DNA from: Chionoecetes opilio
Taxonomy: Eukaryota; Arthropoda; Malacostraca; Decapoda; Majidae
Assembly: GCA_016584305.1 (NCBI GenBank)
Contig: JACEEZ010002771.1
Span: 295,001 to 359,000 of the forward strand
Direction: 5' to 3'
DNA length: 64,000 nt
This document shows positions 58,723 through 64,000 of this stretch, in pieces. The position numbers were made by a program, and so were the translations under genes. The number at the start of each line of letters is the position of its first letter. The first letter of the stretch is position 1. Under the pieces are notes generated by a model. The model was not told the DNA's origin, did no database searches, and worked only from the letters and a program-made list of their open reading frames with translations.

Positions 58723-61700
58723 TCCTTTTGGCCACATTCATTCTCTTAACACATTTTTTTTTCACCCATGTTATTCACATATTTTTTATTCCTTTCCACA
58801 ATACATACATACTTGTACCTGTATACCTGCACATAGGTATAGACGTCAATACACCCATACTATCACATACACAGGTCCACACACACACAAAAAGGTTATC
58901 AACATTACTTGAAATTAAACCAAATTAGAAACTGACATAAATTCATGAATATTAAAAAAAAAAACATCATCCCTCTACGGGTATACAATGCACTCTGTCA
59001 TCTCACACAAGCACCCAGCAGCCCTGTATGCCCCCCTGCCACACACACACCTGTCGCTGTCATCTCACACAAGCACCCAGCAGCCCTGTATGCCCCCCTG
59101 CCACACACACACCTGTCGCTGTCATCTCACACAAGCACCCAGCAGCCCTGTATGCCCCCCTGCCACACACACACCTGTCGCTGTTATCTCACACAAGCAT
59201 CCAGCAGCCCTGTATGCCCCCCTGCCACACACACACCTGTCGCTGTCATCTCACACAAGCATCCAGCAGCCCTGTATGCCCCCCTGCCACACACACACCT
59301 GTCGCTGTCATCTCACACAAGCATCCAGCAGCCCTGTATGCTCCCCTGCCACACACACACCTGTCGCTGAGCCATGAGGCAATCATGAGGGAGTCGTTGA
59401 GGAGGTAGGCGTGGATTCGCTGCAGGGCCGTGTAGTCGTCTTGGTTCAGCTCCACCAGGTCCCCGTCAAACACCAGGCAGCGGTCCTCCACCTCCATCAC
59501 GTGCTGCGGGAAGGCGGTGCAGGTGAAGGCAGGGAGGTGGTAGGAGTCCTTTATCACTCCTGCTCGAGTGCACACACCAAATAACTCAGATCTTTTTAAG
59601 GTTTCACAGTTGTTCATTAAGATCTGTAGACCCTGCTATGGTTTTATGGGATGTTTGTATGTGTTTGAGCTGATCCTTTCAAGTGACATCATTTTAGTTT
59701 TAGAAGAAGACTATAAATCTAGCTATAGTCCATCAGAGATAGTAGCACCTCCACCCCTGAGACCAGGATTATGACCTAGGCAGTGATAAGTATAAGCCCA
59801 TCACTGATCTCACCACTCCTAACCTCTCTCTGGACGCTGCACTTCGGTCTTGTTACTTCCCTTGATGGAAAGTACAAAAACCCTCTAGAAAGGCCTGAAT
59901 TAGGCCTCATTTCAAAGGCCTAAGGAGGCCTTTGAAATGTCATGATGTGGTATTTATATGTATTGACTTTTACCCTGAATAAAACTTGCATAGATTATAT
60001 AGATATGAAATACGAGATTCTAAACAAAGAATGAATGGGAAGATCTAACAAGTGCCAGAATTAATCCATCAATACTGTTTCCAGATTTCATAACAAATAT
60101 AGTGCGCCCTGTACTACAATGAATTGATGTAAACATTTACAATTCTAAGAATAAACCTTGAAAAATCATTCATGACGTAATTAGTGATAAAATTTTCTCA
60201 TAAGATTTAGCGATTATAATTACCTCAACTATTGGTAACTTACTACAAACAAAGTAGACTAGCTTTTCTATGATAAATGTAAACATTTGGCATTAAGACA
60301 ACCATGAATGTAAGCAATCTATTGTAAAAACTGATGTTCATATAGCTGATCTATTAATACAATGCAAAGCATGATAAGCATCAATGTTATTGTTATTGGT
60401 ACATTAACTGTCGCATTTATGATAGTCTAATTACATGTGTAATGCTCTACATAAATGTTATGCATCTTGATCACATCAATACACCAATACACTGGCATAC
60501 ATACATATAAATGCGCAGGTTAATTCACTTGAAGGAAATACCTTATTCTTCATTGTGAATGAGCACAAAAAGAAGAAACGTTCATAAAACCTGATTCAAT
60601 AAAATCTGCACAAATCCTTCTTTGTATCTCTTGTATCCCCAATTCAGCAAGAATACACTTTATAGAACTAAAATCACATGACATGATATGTGGTAAGACT
60701 CACAAAAATGCGAGTAAAATGGATATGAGGCTCTCATACATATTTCAAGATATTCTTAGGTTCACATTTTGAAATGAAATACAGTCTCAACAGCTGATGA
60801 TATGTTCCTAAGAAAAGCACAGTGGGTGCTAAAACAAAATTTGTAAAGGGATAACAAAGTTAAGGAAAAATTGACCAAAGCTAAAAGAAAAATCATGCCA
60901 TGAATGCCTCCCCTCTTTGGCCTACCTATTCTTTTTGCACGAGTCAATGCACCGACTTCCATTAAGAATGGTTCCCAATGGCCAATCTTGGCATCGGCCC
61001 CTAGCCTTCACATGCCAAGGGTGGAGAAAACAGAACACCCAGCAACAGCAATAAGCCACTGAATGATGAAGCTCAAAACTTATGAGGAACGCTACTTTCC
61101 CTTCCTGGAGCTGCAAACATGCCACCAGATTTGAATTAATTTCATGCTTTTACTTCTCACTTACTTACTTAAGAATAGTTGAGTATTTTAAACACCAAAG
61201 TCATGAATACCAGAGTCCCATTGTATGGCTGAATTCATGTGTTTTCATATCCACTTCACATGGCATTGGACAAGGTTCCCCATGATCTTATTTTCCCCAT
61301 TCAAAGTTAACCCACCAATTGCTGTTCTTTCAAAAATGTAACCTGTGGCTAATGGAGAATTACTAAACACAAAACATTTGGTGATTCATGAGAATCAAAT
61401 GTCTTTGAAATGACATTACAATAATTTGATAAGCAAATCAAAATGAAACCCTAAATAACCATACTATATATTTTGCTTGTAGGTAGGTTGATGACTCCCT
61501 CTTATAGCATGAGATCTTACCGAGCAACCCTCAATTTTTTCTAGCAATCCAGTTAACTTTTTTCTATTTTCCCGGTTCTGCATTTTCTTCAACTCTTGTG
61601 GGTTGACTTCAATCATCTCCTGTGCAGCACAACCCGGTCCTCGCTCTCCTGAAGGAATACATCGTTATCAGGCACAGACCTCTTCAATACTCACAAATCA

Positions 61701-63898
61701 GGCTAACTGACTACACCTTTTCACTCTCAAATTAAAACAACTGACCTTCAAATTAAAACAAGTGAATCTCAAATTAAAACAACTGAAGTTTAAATTAAAA
61801 CAACTGAAGTTTAAATTAAAACAACTGAAGTTTATATTAAAACAACTGAAGTTTAAATTAAAACAACTGAAGTTTAAATTAAAACAACTGAAGTTTAAAT
61901 TAAAACAACTGAAGTTTAAATTAAAACAACTGAAGTTTAAATTAAAACAACTGAAGTTTAAATTAAAACAACTGAAGTTTAAATTAAAACAACTGAAGTT
62001 TATATTAAAACAACTGAAGTTTAAATTAAAATAACTGAAGTTCAAATTAAAATAATTGAATTTCAAATTAAAAGAAAAAATTAATCTATTATATTTTGAA
62101 ATTCATTTGCTTTATTTTGAAGTTCTGTTGTTCTAATTTGAGAGTGAAAAGGTGTATTATGAAAACCCCCAGAAAAGTAACATATTTCTTCCTGCAAACT
62201 TTCTTATCTTTACCAGAGTGCTGCCAGCAAAGGGAAGAGAGGGAAAAAAATATTTATGAAAAGATATACCATTCTTTTAAATATTTTTACACAGCATACT
62301 ACATAGATAAAGCAACACAGGATGAAGTAACGTATAGCTATTCCGTGTATGTTAGTACACATACTGTAGTTATACAAAAGAAAACATACGGTACATTTTT
62401 GGCACTCAAAAAATGTTGGCACTTAATATTTGGGCACTCTAAAAAAAATTGGTACTCAATTTTTTTTGGCACTCAAAATTTTTGGCACAAATTTTTGGCA
62501 CTCATAAATGTTTGGCACCCAAAATTTTTTGGCACTCAACATTTTTTGACACAAAAAACTTTGGCACTAAAAAAAAAATTGGCACTCAATTTTTTTTGCC
62601 ACTCAACATTTTTTGGCACTCAAAATTGATTTAATTTAAACTTCAGTTGTTTTAATTTGAGATTCACTTGTTTTAATTTGAAGTTCAGTTGTCTTAATTT
62701 GAGAGTGAAAAGGTGTAAATTATGAGCCTTTGACTCATTCCATGTCCCCATGTCACACTCACATAACGTAGCGTTGGTGTTCAAAAACCATCACAAAAAC
62801 CATCTTTAACTTCTCTTTTATATGTACCCTTGCCATAATTATTGTCATAGATTGTAGCCATATTCATCATCATCAACAACAGTAATGTCATCTGTTACAG
62901 TAGACAATAAAATCTCAATGCAAAAAGATCAAAAGATTGAATACATTATAATGTAGTGAGCTGCATGCACACCACACATTCTCCTAACATTTGAGCTTGC
63001 AGCGACAACTATGTGTGTAAACACATATATCCTGATTCAATGTTCATAGTAAGAATGACTTCAGGCAACCCACCCGTGATGGAGAGCTCAAGCACGGAGG
63101 TGAGGAGAGACTTCTGCTCCGTGATGAGGTGGGACAGCTGGTACATCTCACTCTCCAGGTCTGGGGGTGATGGGATCGTGTCAAACCACCGTTAAACTGT
63201 CATATCTTTATGCAATATTTTAATTTTAATGTATCTCTTAGTCAATTAAAGCTAGTTACTGTTTTAACCTAGTCTCTCATCACTTGAATTTTTTTGTGAT
63301 GAATGCAAAAAGCCTAAAATAATATTCATGTTTCAAAAAGTCCATTCCTCTTTCATTGAATGAAGTCAGCACAAAATATTTATATAATTTTGCTTTTTGT
63401 ATGAACCAGCGACAATAGTATGAGAACTGAAGCAAACTACAGGCTGATGTAGATAACAGAGATATGTGAATGCTGAAAACTCCTGAATTCTTGCTGCTCA
63501 ACTAAAAAAAAAAAAGGGGGAAAAAAAGGCTAAAAAGGCAGGAGGAAAGCCACAAGAGTAGTGTCTGTAATCACACATGATGACATGACTGCCTTGAAAT
63601 TAGTTTATGTGCTTTAGAAACAATACTGAGATTGGTCGGTAAGTCTACCCAATAACTTGCAGCTTCCCATTCCCATCACCTTAAGGAGTCTCTGCTGATA
63701 CAGAACAGTACTACTAATGAATAACAGACTGACAGGACTTACATGATATTTCCTTAGCAGTGTCTATGAACTGCATGTAGTTCATGTAAACATTTCGTTT
63801 GAGCTGTGCGTTGGTATCCTCGGCCAAGTGCTGGATCCTCTGTCGCTGCTGCCGCAACTCATGGTCCCCCACGCTGCTCTGACTGAGGCCCAGCACAT
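51999..63898 (-). CDS. EXOC8: EXOC8 (exocyst complex component 8, Exo84), 13 exons, N-terminus beyond the right edge
   Basis: Exons in transcription order: 63898-63743, 63160-63074, 61648-61521, 59503-59361, 58556-58403, 58006-57859, 57692-57488, 56966-56822, 56079-55899, 55533-55403, 54790-54565, 52803-52613, 52199-51999 (stop TGA). All join in phase: 2096 nt, about 698 codons. The first exon codes RQRIQHLAEDTNAQLKRNVY, then AKEIS-YLESEMYQLSHL, the Vps51/Exo84 coiled-coil start. A PH domain follows (HVMEVEDRCLVFDGDLVE to about TAKSKQDWLDEIERT). Next come an acidic NPFGEDDDS linker and the C-terminal Exo84 helical domain (IAQRNFEDAV, SLQGGPRAARRAT, ACELFLGHR, LADIGLDLTF). Exo84 is a subunit of the octameric exocyst that tethers secretory vesicles to the plasma membrane; the PH domain binds RalA in mammals. 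About 30-40 N-terminal residues are missing. Confidence 0.95.
53230..54346 (+). pseudogene. CR1/Jockey-like LINE fragment, reverse transcriptase C-terminus and 3' tail
   Basis: An open frame at 53543-54268 codes MEFNIDKCSVMNVGRKN, LGVRVSPDLRPRKQC, RPHLDYAVQFWSPYYR, LEKVQRRMTKMI, LLKLHSLERRRVRGD and RVVNEWNGL. These are the conserved thumb and C-terminal segments of CR1-type reverse transcriptases. Upstream, YINDLDSGF and a broken catalytic region with stops show decay. The tail ends AGCTTCCTTATTTTCTTATG + TTCTTA. Inserted antisense in the EXOC8 intron between 54565 and 52803. Confidence 0.9.
54984..55165 (-). mobile_element. CR1-like LINE 3' end fragment
   Basis: On the - strand: GACTCAGTAGACAGGTAGTT, GTGCGGAGTCATTAGAGAGC, then the same AGCTTCCTTATTTTCTTATG tail. 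5'-truncated copy of the family at 53230-54346. Confidence 0.85.
56603..56815 (+). mobile_element. TTAA-flanked MITE, family 1, copy 4 (abuts an EXOC8 splice donor)
   Basis: TTAACCCCTTCAGGCCCAGA...GGTGCGAAGGGATTAA. Its right TTAA ends at 56815, directly before the six intronic bases (ACCTAC, donor GTAGGT on the - strand) of the exon ending at 56822. Confidence 0.85.
57212..57425 (-). mobile_element. TTAA-flanked MITE, family 1, copy 5
   Basis: TTAACCCCTTGAGACCCAGA...GGGTCTCAAGGGGTTAA, with inverted orientation relative to copy 4 in the same EXOC8 intron. The 16-base termini are perfect inverted repeats. Confidence 0.85.
58661..58720. repeat. (AC)n microsatellite
   Basis: About 29 AC units in the EXOC8 intron between 58556 and 59361. 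The T-rich 58595-58640 stretch adjoins it. Confidence 0.95.
58992..59371. repeat. 62-bp tandem array that includes an EXOC8 exon end and splice donor
   Basis: CTGTCGCTG recurs at 59051, 59113, 59175, 59237, 59299 and 59361, exactly 62 bases apart. The last occurrence is the 3' end of the EXOC8 exon 59503-59361 (on the - strand CAGCGACAG then GTGTGTGTG). Five extra copies of the exon end plus donor therefore lie in the intron. Units vary at single sites (CACCC/CATCC, CCCCCC/CTCCCC). Confidence 0.95.
59620..61520. other. EXOC8 intron, no recognised element
   Basis: An AT-rich intron between exons 61648-61521 and 59503-59361. Frames in it are short and unlike any known protein. A small inverted repeat AAGGCCTGAATTAGGCC / GGCCTAAGGAGGCCTT lies near 59892-59935. 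Confidence 0.5.
61714..62715. mobile_element. Foldback-type element with tandem-repeat arms
   Basis: CACCTTTTCACTCTCAAATT at 61714 is mirrored by AATTTGAGAGTGAAAAGGTG at 62715, with TA on both sides. The left arm has about 13 copies of a 21-base unit (AACTGAAGTTTAAATTAAAAC) at about 61779-62060. The right arm (62630-62715) has about three inverted units. A further copy of the right terminus sits inside at 62096-62157. The central part carries the TTTGGCACTCAAA array at 62395-62632. No transposase frame. Arms made of short tandem repeats recall FB elements of insects. Confidence 0.8.
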
Positions 63899-64000
63899 CT
63901 GTGGAGGCACCACCACACTCACCCTCAAGCCAGGCAAATCTCATCTCTCTCCCATTCTATAATTACGTTTTAGAGGTATATGAAGGAATCTGTGAAAGTC

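Larger units (their letters stand above)
58403..59503 (-). other. EXOC8: EXOC8 PH-domain exons
   Basis: Exons 59503-59361 and 58556-58403 code most of the PH fold: CLVFDGDLVELNQDDY, IHAYLLNDSLMIASWL, then RYKFEVLYPLD, LPVNIKDRGNTKNAFKVL and FPDTRVFMAP. The order matches the beta-strand series of family members, and the C-terminal helix starts in the next exon (QDWLDEIERTKANK). The donor of 59503-59361 is GTGTGTGTG and adjoins the 62-bp array. Confidence 0.85.

Noticed and set aside
58945..59408. Three overlapping Cys/His-rich frames that look like a short zinc-binding repeat protein
   Set aside because: The 62-bp unit is not a multiple of three, so all frames show the same rotated repeat. 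It is intronic to EXOC8.
61698..62066. FNLNFSC-type repeat protein and its antisense LKQLKFK counterpart
   Set aside because: Both strands are open because of the 21-bp repeat of the foldback element; low-complexity noise.

Overview
The window is genomic DNA from an animal, most likely a decapod crustacean. The coding sequence is split into many short exons with GT/AG junctions. Introns and spacers are packed with microsatellites, minisatellites, tRNA-derived SINEs, non-LTR retrotransposon relics and small inverted-repeat DNA transposons. Short interstitial AACCT/TTAGG runs fit arthropods. The decapod assignment is inferred from general repeat character, not proven. No bacterial-style operons, CRISPR arrays or intact viral genes were seen.

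Four protein-coding genes can be assembled by joining exons in phase. (1) The 3' end of an Rbfox (Fox-1/A2bp1) splicing-factor gene, + strand, three exons between 625 and 6186, followed by a long AT-rich stretch that is probably 3' UTR. (2) A complete 15-exon gene, + strand, 13359-32555, encoding an 803-residue secreted or surface-anchored protein. It carries two tandem copies of a module resembling the Cache plus EGF-like ectodomain of GPR158/GPR179, but no seven-transmembrane domain. (3) A complete 7-exon gene, - strand, 41733-37481, encoding a 440-residue membrane-anchored HIT/GalT-like protein with an HPHIHMM motif. (4) Thirteen exons of EXOC8 (exocyst subunit Exo84), - strand, 63898-51999, lacking only the N-terminal exon(s), which lie beyond the right edge.

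Layout: 1-9.5 kb Rbfox; 9.5-13.3 kb spacer with a 9-copy minisatellite, a small inverted-repeat element, a 5'-truncated LINE and a possible solo LTR; 13.4-32.6 kb the Cache-EGF gene, whose 8-kb first intron is a stack of nested inverted-repeat elements and whose second intron holds 37 copies of a 34-bp repeat; 32.6-37.4 kb spacer with SINE and LINE relics; 37.5-41.7 kb the HIT-like gene; 41.7-52.0 kb an almost purely transposon spacer with a three-level nest; 52-64 kb EXOC8, whose introns carry TTAA-flanked MITEs, a CR1-like LINE, a 62-bp array that copies a splice donor, and a foldback-type element.

The genes do not form a pathway. The most notable items are the duplicated Cache-EGF ectodomain protein, the minisatellite born from a LINE reading frame, the array of duplicated splice donors in EXOC8, and the nested insertion whose empty site is preserved in a second copy in the same window.
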